This document shows, piece by piece, positions 25,346-32,926 of a stretch of 64,000 bases of DNA (positions are counted from its first letter, which is position 1; each line of letters begins with the position of its first letter). The stretch lies in NCBI GenBank assembly GCA_002779605.1, contig PEWE01000030.1, positions 1 through 64,000 on the forward strand, written 5' to 3'. The position numbers were made by a program, and so were the translations under genes. The notes beneath the pieces were generated by a model. That model was not told where the DNA came from and ran no database searches. It worked only from the letters and a program-made list of their open reading frames with translations. Origin of the DNA: Zetaproteobacteria bacterium CG06_land_8_20_14_3_00_59_53 (GTDB lineage: Bacteria > Pseudomonadota > Zetaproteobacteria > Mariprofundales > Mariprofundaceae).

Positions 25346-26413
25346 TCAACCTGAAACCCCGTCGCAGCGGATGATTTTATAACCCTCACCCTCAAATAGC
25401 GGGAGTACCGATTCGAAGGTGTCATAGAGCAGAAACTCATAGGGAAGATGGCGGTTGGCAACGAGAAACAGGCTGCCTTGCGGCTGCATACTGCGCGCAG
25501 CTGCTTCGATCATGGACTGCCCGAGCGACACAAGATCGGCCTTGTCCTTGTGGAACGGTGGATTGAGCAACACCACATCCATATTCCCCGGCATCTTCTC
25601 GCGCGTGGCGTCCAGCCAGTGGGTCTGCACATGCACCCCCTTAGCAAGGGACAGCGCAGCCAGATTCTGCTGCGCGCATTCCACGGCCACGGCATCCACA
25701 TCCACCGCATGCCATTCACGGAACCCGGTATATGAGCTCAGCACATGCATCGAGAGGTAGCCATTGCCACAGCCGAGATCCATGCCGCGCCCGGCAAGGT
25801 CTCCGGGCAGATGCTCCAGCAGCAGTCTTGAACCCGTATCCGCACGATCCCAGCTGAACACGCCGGGGCAGGAAATCATTCCACCCTCAAGCCTTCGCGG
25901 TTCGGCAGCCTCACGCCATGCATCAAGGCATCCGGGATGAGCAACAGACTCGCCGTGCAACATGGATATGCGACACTTGGATTTGCTGCTCACGCAGATC
26001 TCGCCCAGCTCTGCAAGCCGCCGCTCATAGCCCTTCGCACCCATATCATTGGCCGCGCAGAACAGCAGCGTTCCGCCATGAGGCGCGGAACTGCCGGCCA
26101 GTAAGCGTGCCGCAGCCGCCAGCCAGCCCATGGTCTGCTCGCGTTGCTTGCCGCCGAGCACCAGCACCAGATCGAACCCTGTTTCGGTAATCTCGCGGCG
26201 GATGGTGTGCCCGGCACGCTGCAGATCAAGGCATGTGTCGCGCCGGTGCTGCTGCACGACCAATTCCTCTGCGAGTTCCGCCAGAGTCTTCAAACGCGCA
26301 TGCACCATCCCGTTGATCACCGCGACACGCGGTTTGCGCCCTTGTTGGGTAACGACACGGGCGAGCAGTTCCTCACCGCGTTCATAAAGGAGAGAGGCAG
26401 CTGTATGGATCAC
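25346..26413 (-). CDS. RsmC/RlmG-type class I methyltransferase (rRNA guanine-N2)
   Basis: SAM-dependent methyltransferase of 355 aa with the two-domain build of RsmC/RlmG: a degenerate N-terminal copy (about 1-180) and a catalytic C-terminal copy (about 190-345). SAM motif I is MDLGCGNGYLSM (near 220) and the catalytic motif IV is VLLNPPFH, typical of N2-guanine methylation in 16S G1207 or 23S G1835. I cannot decide between the two targets. The start is GTG with only a weak ribosome site. It lies 12 nt after the Rrf2 gene on the same strand. Confidence 0.82.
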   Translation of the reverse strand: MIHTAASLLYERGEELLARVVTQQGRKPRVAVINGMVHARLKTLAELAEELVVQQHRRDTCLDLQRAGHTIRREITETGFDLVLVLGGKQREQTMGWLAAAARLLAGSSAPHGGTLLFCAANDMGAKGYERRLAELGEICVSSKSKCRISMLHGESVAHPGCLDAWREAAEPRRLEGGMISCPGVFSWDRADTGSRLLLEHLPGDLAGRGMDLGCGNGYLSMHVLSSYTGFREWHAVDVDAVAVECAQQNLAALSLAKGVHVQTHWLDATREKMPGNMDVVLLNPPFHKDKADLVSLGQSMIEAAARSMQPQGSLFLVANRHLPYEFLLYDTFESVLPLFEGEGYKIIRCDGVSG

Positions 26414-26425
26414 GTATATGCCGGA

Positions 26426-26872
26426 TTAAATGGAAAAGTTGACAGGCAGTTCCAGCCCGCGCAGCAGGCCTTCGCGCTCCGCCTGTTGCAGAAACGAGGC
26501 AAGCGTCCAGGCGGACAATGCCTTCCTGCATCCGTCAGCGGCCTGACCCAGCAGCGGAATCACCACCGAGGCATGCAAGCGGCAAACCTCCTCTTCGGTT
26601 TCGGGGGGTACTGCTTCATCAAGACAGTCAAGGATATCCAGCAGCGTGATGCGCGCGGCAGCCCTGCCCAGCGTATAGCCGCCGCCTGCACCGCGCCGGG
26701 AGAGCAGCACCCCGCCTGCGACCAGCGACTGCATATCCGGCTCCAGATATCGCGCCGGGCATTGCAGCATGGCCGCCAGTGTCTTGCCCGATACGGGCTT
26801 CGCAGATGCCGCGATGCGCAGCAGCGCGGTCAGCAGATAGCGCAGACGTCTGGAATCAAGCAGTGCAAGCAT
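26426..26872 (-). CDS. Rrf2-family transcriptional regulator
   Basis: Small winged-helix regulator, 148 aa. RLRYLLTALLRIAAS, KTLAAMLQCPARYLEPDMQSLV and SRRGAGGGYTLGR are the Rrf2 helix-turn-helix and wing. The Cys spacing (about residues 38, 83, 97 and 115) does not match the C-x5-C-x5-C cluster of IscR, so an IscR-type Fe-S site is doubtful. The start at 26872 begins the fold correctly and avoids overlap with dut; the frame is open to 26938. It sits in a minus-strand run with dut, coaBC and bcp. Targets are unknown. Confidence 0.82.
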   Translation of the reverse strand: MLALLDSRRLRYLLTALLRIAASAKPVSGKTLAAMLQCPARYLEPDMQSLVAGGVLLSRRGAGGGYTLGRAAARITLLDILDCLDEAVPPETEEEVCRLHASVVIPLLGQAADGCRKALSAWTLASFLQQAEREGLLRGLELPVNFSI

Positions 26873-26888
26873 ATGCGTCCGATCGGCC

Positions 26889-27347
26889 CTACTTCCTGCC
26901 CGAACTGCCGAAACCGCCGCTGCCGCGCTCGGTATCATCCAGCGAATCCACTTCGACGAAACTCACCGCCGGCAGTGCGGCGATCACCATCTGCGCGATG
27001 CGATCGCCGCGCAGGATATGAAAATCGCTGTCGCCGTGATTGATCAGGATCACCCCGACCTCGCCGCGATAATCGGCATCGATGGTGCCGGGCGTGTTGA
27101 GCACCGTGATGCCGTGCTTCAAGGCCAGCCCGGAGCGCGGACGTATCTGCGCCTCGAAACCGGCCGGCAGGGCCATCGCGAAACCGCTGGGAATCAGTTT
27201 TCTTTCTCCCGGATGCAGCACCACCTCGCCGTGCACCGCCGCGCGGATATCCGCACCGGCAGCCAGTGCGCTGGCAAAATGCGGCAAATCGATGCCCTCA
27301 CCATGCGACAACCTGCAGATACCGATGTTCACTACCTGTTCACCCAT
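26889..27347 (-). CDS. dut: dUTP diphosphatase (dUTPase)
   Basis: Homotrimeric enzyme converting dUTP to dUMP and PPi, 152 aa. All five motifs are visible: [18 protein letters not shown], the catalytic [29 protein letters not shown] and the C-terminal [10 protein letters not shown]. It lies just downstream of coaBC (12-nt gap), the common dfp-dut arrangement of proteobacteria. Confidence 0.97.
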   Translation of the reverse strand: MGEQVVNIGICRLSHGEGIDLPHFASALAAGADIRAAVHGEVVLHPGERKLIPSGFAMALPAGFEAQIRPRSGLALKHGITVLNTPGTIDADYRGEVGVILINHGDSDFHILRGDRIAQMVIAALPAVSFVEVDSLDDTERGSGGFGSSGRK

Positions 27348-27358
27348 CTTTCAACCCC

Positions 27359-28558
27359 TTACTGTTTACCCGACTGCATATCGATCACGCGTTGCACGAT
27401 CCATGCTGCCAGCTCCGCCTTGCCCATCTCACCGGACTTGCACTCACTATCAGCGGTAAGCCACCAGCCGCCGCCACGCGACCCGCCCATCCGGCTGATA
27501 TCGTTAGCGAAGATCGCATCCACACCCTTGGCGCGCAGCTTGCCGCGCGCATTCTCCAGATGATCCGTCGCCTCGGCGGCAAAGGCCACGACCGTTTCAG
27601 GCCGGTTATCCATGCCGGCGATGGTTGCCACGATGTCGGTATTCTCCAGCAACTGCACGGTTAATCCGTTCCCGTCATTAGCCGCACCACGCTTGAGCTT
27701 GCCATTGATCGGTTCGGCAAAGCGGTAGTCGCTGACTGCTGCACTGGCAATGAACAGGTCCGCACCGACTGCCGCGCGAACGCAGGCCGCCAGCATATCC
27801 TCTGCCGATTCAACATCCCGGCGCTGCTGCACTCCGGGCGTGGCCGGCGTTCCGGGCCCTGCGATCAACTGCACCACCGCTCCCCGCATCGTCGCTTCTT
27901 CGGCGATCAGCGAGCCGAGCAGCCCGCTGGCGCGGTTGCTCAGCGTGCGCACATCATCCCACGCTTCACGCGTAGGTCCCGCATTGATCACCCAGCGCTG
28001 CCCGGCAAGGCTCTGATCGAGCAGCAGCCCATACACGCCGGCGACGATATCCATGGGCTCGCTCATGCGACCGGCACCTGTCTCTCCGCAGGCCAGATCA
28101 CCCACAGCAGGGCCGACGATATGCACGCCATCCTGTTGCAATGCCTGCACATTGCGTTGTGTTGCCGGTGCCTGCCACATCACGGTATTCATCGCAGGGG
28201 CCAGCAGCACAGGCCCGCGCCTCGCCTGATACAGTGTGCTCAGCAGATTGTCGCAGATGCCATGCGCGAAACGCGCCATGATGTCCGCCGTGGCTGGTGC
28301 CACGACCAGCACATCCGCCCAGCGTGCCAGATTGATGTGCCCCATTTCGCGCTCTCGCGTCAGATCAAACAGCTCGCTATGCACCTGCTGCCCGGTCAGC
28401 GCCTCAAGGGTGAGCGGGGTGATGAATTCGCAAGCCCCCTGCGTCATCACGCAGCGTACCTCGGCCCCCTGCCTGATCATCAGGCGGGCCAGTTCGGCCG
28501 CACGGTAGGCGGCGATGCCGCCGCTGATGCCGAGCAGGATGCGCATACCCTTGAGCAT
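27359..28558 (-). CDS. coaBC: Bifunctional phosphopantothenoylcysteine decarboxylase / synthetase CoaBC
   Basis: Coenzyme A biosynthesis flavoprotein, 399 aa. The CoaC half begins LLGISGGIAAYRAAELARLM and holds the active His in GHINLARWAD, the PAMNTVMW loop and a catalytic Cys in GDLACGETGAGRMSEP (near 158). The CoaB half has VINAGPTREAWDDVRTLSN and DAIFANDISRMGG. ATG 28558 follows AAGGGG at good spacing; ATG 28546 also has an AAGG site. It is upstream of dut. Confidence 0.96.
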   Translation of the reverse strand: MLKGMRILLGISGGIAAYRAAELARLMIRQGAEVRCVMTQGACEFITPLTLEALTGQQVHSELFDLTREREMGHINLARWADVLVVAPATADIMARFAHGICDNLLSTLYQARRGPVLLAPAMNTVMWQAPATQRNVQALQQDGVHIVGPAVGDLACGETGAGRMSEPMDIVAGVYGLLLDQSLAGQRWVINAGPTREAWDDVRTLSNRASGLLGSLIAEEATMRGAVVQLIAGPGTPATPGVQQRRDVESAEDMLAACVRAAVGADLFIASAAVSDYRFAEPINGKLKRGAANDGNGLTVQLLENTDIVATIAGMDNRPETVVAFAAEATDHLENARGKLRAKGVDAIFANDISRMGGSRGGGWWLTADSECKSGEMGKAELAAWIVQRVIDMQSGKQ

Positions 28559-28568
28559 ATCCGGCCCC

Positions 28569-29045
28569 TTAGCCGCGCAGTTCCTTCAGACGCGCCAGCA
28601 CGGCATCCACATGGCCGTCCACCTTGACCTTGCGCCATGCCTCGCGGATCACGCCATCCGGCCCGATCAGGAAGGTGGAGCGCTCCACACCGAGATATTC
28701 CTTGCCGTAGTTCATCTTTTTCTGGATGACATCGAAGGCCCTGCACAGCATCTCATCGCCATCGGAGATCAGCGGGAAGTTCAGTGACTGAGCTTCATAA
28801 AACTTTCGGTGCGAAGCGACAGAATCGCGGCTTACACCGACGATGGATGCATCCACGCCGGAGAAGTCGGCCTCGGCATCGCGGAAACCACATGATTCGG
28901 TGGTGCATCCCGAAGTGCTATCCTTGGGATAGAAATACAGTACCACCCAGCGGCCGCGCAGATCGGAGAGCTTCATCTGTCCCAGGGGCCAGACAGGCAA
29001 TTCAATATCGGGGGCGGAATCGCCCGGATTGATGCTGTAGGACAT
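28569..29045 (-). CDS. bcp: Thioredoxin-dependent peroxiredoxin, Bcp/PrxQ type
   Basis: Thiol peroxidase, 158 aa. The peroxidatic Cys is in FYPKDSTSGCTTESCGFRD; the usual TPGC is TSGC, and the resolving Cys lies five residues later, as in PrxQ. The C-terminal ERSTFLIGPDGVI is conserved. The start at 29045 is set by GAGGAG upstream. It lies 10 nt from coaBC and is divergent from ispH. Confidence 0.94.
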   Translation of the reverse strand: MSYSINPGDSAPDIELPVWPLGQMKLSDLRGRWVVLYFYPKDSTSGCTTESCGFRDAEADFSGVDASIVGVSRDSVASHRKFYEAQSLNFPLISDGDEMLCRAFDVIQKKMNYGKEYLGVERSTFLIGPDGVIREAWRKVKVDGHVDAVLARLKELRG

Positions 29046-29205
29046 GAGAGTCTCCTCGTTCAAAGTCTGCCGCAGCCTTGTTTGCGGTCCATGCGGCCGG
29101 GCATGATAGGGCCTGTTCAGGTGAAATGCGAGCCGGCCGCCGTACTCGCAATTCTCGCAAGCACCCCCTATTGTTCGATGAGATCGCTATTATTGGAGTG
29201 CAGCC

Positions 29206-30153
29206 ATGACGGGTGACGCAACTATGCGGGTAATCCTGGCCGAACCGCGCGGCTTCTGCGCCGGTGTGGACCGGGCCATTGCGGTGGTCGAGCAGGCCAT
29301 CGAGCGCTTCGGTGCGCCGGTGTATGTGCGCCATGAGATCGTGCACAACAAATACGTCGTCGAGAATCTGCGCAACAAGGGTGCGGTGTTCATCAACGAG
29401 GTGGAGGATGCTCCGGACGGCGCGCTGCTGATCTTCTCGGCGCATGGCGTGAGCAAGGCCGTGCAGCAGGCGGCGAAACAGCGCGATGTGCAGGTGATTG
29501 ACGCGACCTGCCCGCTGGTCACCAAGGTACACATGGAACTGATCCGGCATTATCGCGCCGGCGATCAGGTGATCCTCATCGGCCATGCCGGGCATCCCGA
29601 GGTGGAGGGCACGATGGGTCAGGCCCCGGAAGGTGCCGTGCTGCTGGTCGCCACCCCTGCCGATGTCGATACGCTGGTCGTGCAGGATGAATCCAAACTC
29701 GCCTATGTCACGCAGACCACGCTGTCGGTGGACGATACCCGCGATGTCGTGGCCGCCCTGCAGAAGCGATTCGCGTCCATCCAGGGGCCGAAGCGCGACG
29801 ATATCTGCTATGCCACCACCAACCGGCAGGAGGCCGTGAAGGCCATGTCGGAGAAGTGCGATGTGGTGCTGGTGATCGGCTCGAAAAATTCATCGAACAG
29901 CAACCGCCTGCGTGAAGTCGCCGAACGCCAGGGCGCGCGCGCCTATCTGGTGGATACAGCCGATGATATCGATGAAGCATGGCTCGATGGAGCCAGGTGT
30001 ATCGGTGTCACCGCCGGCGCATCAGCACCGGAAGAGCTGGTGCAGGGCCTGCTGGCCCGCCTGCACGAACTGGGGGCCGACACAAATATTGAGCGCCTGA
30101 GAACCGCCGAGGAAAACGTCATCTTCATCCTCCCCGAGGTGCTGCGCTCCTGA
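29206..30153 (+). CDS. ispH: 4-hydroxy-3-methylbut-2-enyl diphosphate reductase IspH
   Basis: Last enzyme of the MEP isoprenoid pathway, an Fe-S reductase of HMBPP, 315 aa. The three cluster Cys are in GFCAGV (Cys18), DATCPLV and [11 protein letters not shown]. The catalytic E of [14 protein letters not shown] is present, and the SNSNRL and TAGASAPE substrate motifs are intact. ATG 29206 has GGAG seven bases upstream; ATG 29224 is a second option. Monocistronic, followed by a repeat element. Confidence 0.97.
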   Translation: MTGDATMRVILAEPRGFCAGVDRAIAVVEQAIERFGAPVYVRHEIVHNKYVVENLRNKGAVFINEVEDAPDGALLIFSAHGVSKAVQQAAKQRDVQVIDATCPLVTKVHMELIRHYRAGDQVILIGHAGHPEVEGTMGQAPEGAVLLVATPADVDTLVVQDESKLAYVTQTTLSVDDTRDVVAALQKRFASIQGPKRDDICYATTNRQEAVKAMSEKCDVVLVIGSKNSSNSNRLREVAERQGARAYLVDTADDIDEAWLDGARCIGVTAGASAPEELVQGLLARLHELGADTNIERLRTAEENVIFILPEVLRS

Positions 30154-30209
30154 AGCGAAGATGTTGACAGGCCAAAGTCGGCCAGTTTCAGACATCCATT
30201 GGATTTTGA

Positions 30210-30658
30210 CCCTGCCTGTTATGTTCGATTCTGACTTACGGGGTCCCGCCGTGACAGTGCCGTGCCGGGTGCCTGTTCATCGGGACATGGCGGGTAAAGG
30301 CGTTTTGTCTGCCGGCCCGCCTCCGATGAACAGGTGCGCGGCACGGAAGTTCCACTGTCGCTTGCGGGGGCCTTTCTTTGCTTCTTTCTTGGGCAAGCAA
30401 GAAAGAAGGGTTATCGGGCAGGCTGTGTACCGTGGAACCGGCGGTTCTTGTTGCAGTGCCTGAGATTAAAGTCCTTCTTCTTTGCATGCCCAAAGAAGAA
30501 GCAAGAAAGGGCACCCACAGTGATCTGTGAACTTCCGTCCCGGACACTCGCCCGGCGGAGGCGGCCGGCAGCCTCCACCCGCCTCATTCCCGCCGACCAA
30601 GCGCCCGGGACGGCACAGATCAGGCGGGGCCCGGTAAAGCAAACATGACAGGCAAAGG
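30210..30658. repeat. Intergenic composite hairpin element, copy B
   Basis: Second copy of the element seen at 11227-11631, between ispH and fliQ. The ends carry the same CCTGCCTGTTATGT...GGGTCCC type signature, inverted at the right (GGGCCC...ACATGACAGGCAAAGG). The large left hairpin has 24-nt arms at 30260-30283 and 30323-30346 (21 Watson-Crick pairs plus two G-T, 39-nt loop). Its arm sequence differs from copy A at 11 of 24 positions, yet pairing is kept. The small hairpins are at 30381-30391/30398-30408 and 30474-30484/30491-30501. Unlike copy A, a large right hairpin is also present (arms 30535-30543 and 30605-30613). No coding function is supported. Confidence 0.75.
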
Positions 30659-30729
30659 CGAATGACCGCTTCTGGCCGCAATCTGTCGGTCGGGCATCCG
30701 GATAAATATTTGGGCTGAATATCCGCTTT

Positions 30730-30743
30730 GGCCCGTGGTTTGC
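30730..30743 (+). promoter_or_regulatory. Sigma-54 promoter of the fliQ operon
   Basis: GG at 30730-30731 and GC at 30742-30743 are exactly ten bases apart within TTGGCCCGTGGTTTGCT, a good RpoN -24/-12 match. The expected start of transcription is 30755, the A of the fliQ ATG. A CGGATA/TATCCG inverted repeat (30699-30704, 30720-30725) lies just upstream and could bind a regulator; this is speculative. Confidence 0.75.
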
Positions 30744-30754
30744 TCTACAGGGCC

Positions 30755-31024
30755 ATGAACCCGGATACTGTTATTCATATCGGCACCGACGCACTGCGTA
30801 TGGTGCTGCTGCTTTCCCTTCCCATGCTGCTGGTGGCGCTGGTGGTCGGCGTGGCCATCTCGCTGTTTCAGGCGGTCACGCAGATTCAGGAAATGACCCT
30901 GACCTTCGTGCCGAAGATCATCGCCGTGTTCGGCAGCATGGTGCTGGCGGCCCCCTGGCTGACCAAGACCATGGTCGAATTCACCCGCAACCTGATCGAA
31001 AGTATCCCCGGGCTGTTGAGGTAG
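30755..31024 (+). CDS. fliQ: Flagellar export gate protein FliQ
   Basis: Two-helix export gate subunit, 89 aa, identical in length to E. coli FliQ. It begins MNPDTVIHIGTDALRMVLLL and has AISLFQAVTQIQEMTLTFVPKI. The start is fixed by this alignment; an upstream in-frame start at 30728 would lie inside the promoter. First gene of the fliQ-fliR-flhB-flhA-flhF-flhG operon. Confidence 0.96.
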   Translation: MNPDTVIHIGTDALRMVLLLSLPMLLVALVVGVAISLFQAVTQIQEMTLTFVPKIIAVFGSMVLAAPWLTKTMVEFTRNLIESIPGLLR

Positions 31025-31030
31025 CACAGC

Positions 31031-31816
31031 GTGCTGCTGCCTCCGGTTCCGGCTGAAGCGGATATCGTCGCCGGGCTGCTGGTATTGCTGCGCGTTTCCA
31101 GCATGGTGTTGTTTCTGCCCGTGCTCGGCCACCAGCTGGTGCCCACGCAGGCCAAGATCGGCATGATCTCCATCCTTACTCTGCTGATGTTTCCGATGGT
31201 GCGCGGCACCCTGCCGGAGATGGATATGAGCCCGCTTCTGCTCGGCCTGATGGCCGGTCAGGAACTGCTCATCGGCGGCATGATCGCGCTGCTCGCGCAA
31301 TTGATGTTCGGCGCCATCCAGATGGCCGGTCAGGTGATGAGCTACCAGATGGGTATGGCCATCGCCAATGTGTTCGACCCTTCGACCAGCGCGCAGATCG
31401 CCATCGTCGGGCAGATCGCCGTGGTGCTCGCCATGCTGCTGTGGCTGGCGGTGGGCGCACATCATGCGATGATCCTTTCGCTGGCGGATTCCTTCACGCT
31501 GTTCCCGATGGGGCATGCATGGTCCATCCACGGCTGGGATACACTGAACGCCGCTGCCGCCAACCTGTTCAGCCTGTCCATCCGGCTGAGCGCACCGATC
31601 CTGCTGCTGATGATGCTCACCTATGCCGCGCTCGGCCTGCTGTCTCGCGCCGTGCCGCAGATCCAGATATTTTTTGTCAGCTTCCCGCTGACCATCTCGC
31701 TCGGGCTGATCGTTTTCGCGCTGTCGCTGCCTGCCTTCATCTCGCTGATCGGCGATAACTTCAAAACCTTCGCCACGCAGATACCGCTGTTCCTGCACGC
31801 GCTGGCCGGAGGCTGA
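31031..31816 (+). CDS. fliR: Flagellar export gate protein FliR
   Basis: Membrane subunit of the FliPQR export gate, 261 aa, with about six hydrophobic segments. Typical FliR blocks are VLLRVSSMVLFLPVLGHQLVPTQAKIG, GQVMSYQMGMAIANVFDPSTSAQ and LLSRAVPQIQIFFVSFPL. The start is GTG, seven nucleotides after the fliQ stop. Confidence 0.96.
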   Translation: MLLPPVPAEADIVAGLLVLLRVSSMVLFLPVLGHQLVPTQAKIGMISILTLLMFPMVRGTLPEMDMSPLLLGLMAGQELLIGGMIALLAQLMFGAIQMAGQVMSYQMGMAIANVFDPSTSAQIAIVGQIAVVLAMLLWLAVGAHHAMILSLADSFTLFPMGHAWSIHGWDTLNAAAANLFSLSIRLSAPILLLMMLTYAALGLLSRAVPQIQIFFVSFPLTISLGLIVFALSLPAFISLIGDNFKTFATQIPLFLHALAGG

Positions 31817-31819
31817 ACC

Positions 31820-32896
31820 ATGGCCGAAGAACAGGACAAATCCCAACAAACAGAGGACGCGAGTCCCAAGCGCATCGAGGATGCGCGCAAGAAGGGTCAG
31901 GTTCCAATCAGCAGGGAGCCATCCACAGCCATCGCGTTCTTAGTGTTTTCCGGTATCGGTATCACCGGCGTGGCCGCCTTCACCGGCGATCGCATGCTGC
32001 AGATGACACAACATTATCTCTCGGCCACCCCGTCGATGCTGCGCGCCGACGGTCCCGGCGTGCAGAGCCTGCTGGCCGACATCTGTGTGGACATGGCGGC
32101 ACTCATCCTGCCGATCATCGTGCCGATGCTGATTCTGGGAGTGATCGCCACCTATGTGATCACCGGCCCGGTGTTCACCTTCGAAACCCTGAAGCCCAAA
32201 TTCTCCAAGGTGAATCCGATGAGCGGCCTCAAGCGCATGTTCTCCACCAAGGGGCTGGCCGAGTTCCTCAAATCGCTCATCAAGCTTTGCGTCATTTCGC
32301 TGACATGCTGGCTGGTGATGAGCGACATCCTGCCGCATTTTATCGGAGCGGGACGCCTGCAGGTGGAGGAGATCACCCTGCTCGGCATCAACAGTGTATT
32401 GCATCTGTCAGCACTCACCGCGCTGGTGTTCTTCTTCATCGCCATGGCCGATGTGCTCTACCAGCGATGGGAGCATGCCAAGGGCCTGCGCATGTCGAAG
32501 AAAGAGTTGCGCGACGAGAACAAGGACACCGAAGGCGACCCGTTCATCAAGGCCAAGATCCGCCAGCTGCAACAGGAAATGGCCCGCCGCCGCATGATGT
32601 CCGATGTGCCCAAGGCCGATGTGGTGATCACCAACCCGACGCACTTCGCCGTGGCCCTGAAATACGAGCCGGGGGGCCTCGGCGCACCCCGCGTGCTGGC
32701 CAAGGGCAAGGGGGTGATCGCCCAGAAGATCAAGGAGATCGCCCGCGAGAACGGCATCCCGATGCGCGAGAACCGGCCTTTGGCAAGGTCCTTGTATAAG
32801 AGTGTCAAGATCGGCCACGAGATCCCTGAAGATCTGTACGAAGCGGTCGCCGTGATCCTCGCGGAGATCTTCAGGATGAAAGCCGCTCACTACTGA
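31820..32896 (+). CDS. flhB: Flagellar export switch protein FlhB
   Basis: Export apparatus protein that changes substrate class when the hook is finished, 358 aa. The N-terminal EEQDKSQQTEDASPKRIEDARKKGQ and four membrane helices (about 30-215) precede a cytoplasmic domain with the autocleavage site NPTH at 272-275. A second, C-terminal-only FlhB paralogue is encoded at 39392. Confidence 0.97.
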   Translation: MAEEQDKSQQTEDASPKRIEDARKKGQVPISREPSTAIAFLVFSGIGITGVAAFTGDRMLQMTQHYLSATPSMLRADGPGVQSLLADICVDMAALILPIIVPMLILGVIATYVITGPVFTFETLKPKFSKVNPMSGLKRMFSTKGLAEFLKSLIKLCVISLTCWLVMSDILPHFIGAGRLQVEEITLLGINSVLHLSALTALVFFFIAMADVLYQRWEHAKGLRMSKKELRDENKDTEGDPFIKAKIRQLQQEMARRRMMSDVPKADVVITNPTHFAVALKYEPGGLGAPRVLAKGKGVIAQKIKEIARENGIPMRENRPLARSLYKSVKIGHEIPEDLYEAVAVILAEIFRMKAAHY

Positions 32897-32926
32897 ATGA
32901 CGGATTCATAGGATACGGGAGAAGCC

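Noticed and set aside
30620-31849. 409-codon minus-strand frame across the repeat element, fliQ and fliR
   Set aside because: It crosses the promoter and two certain genes, and its translation is low-complexity and hydrophilic.
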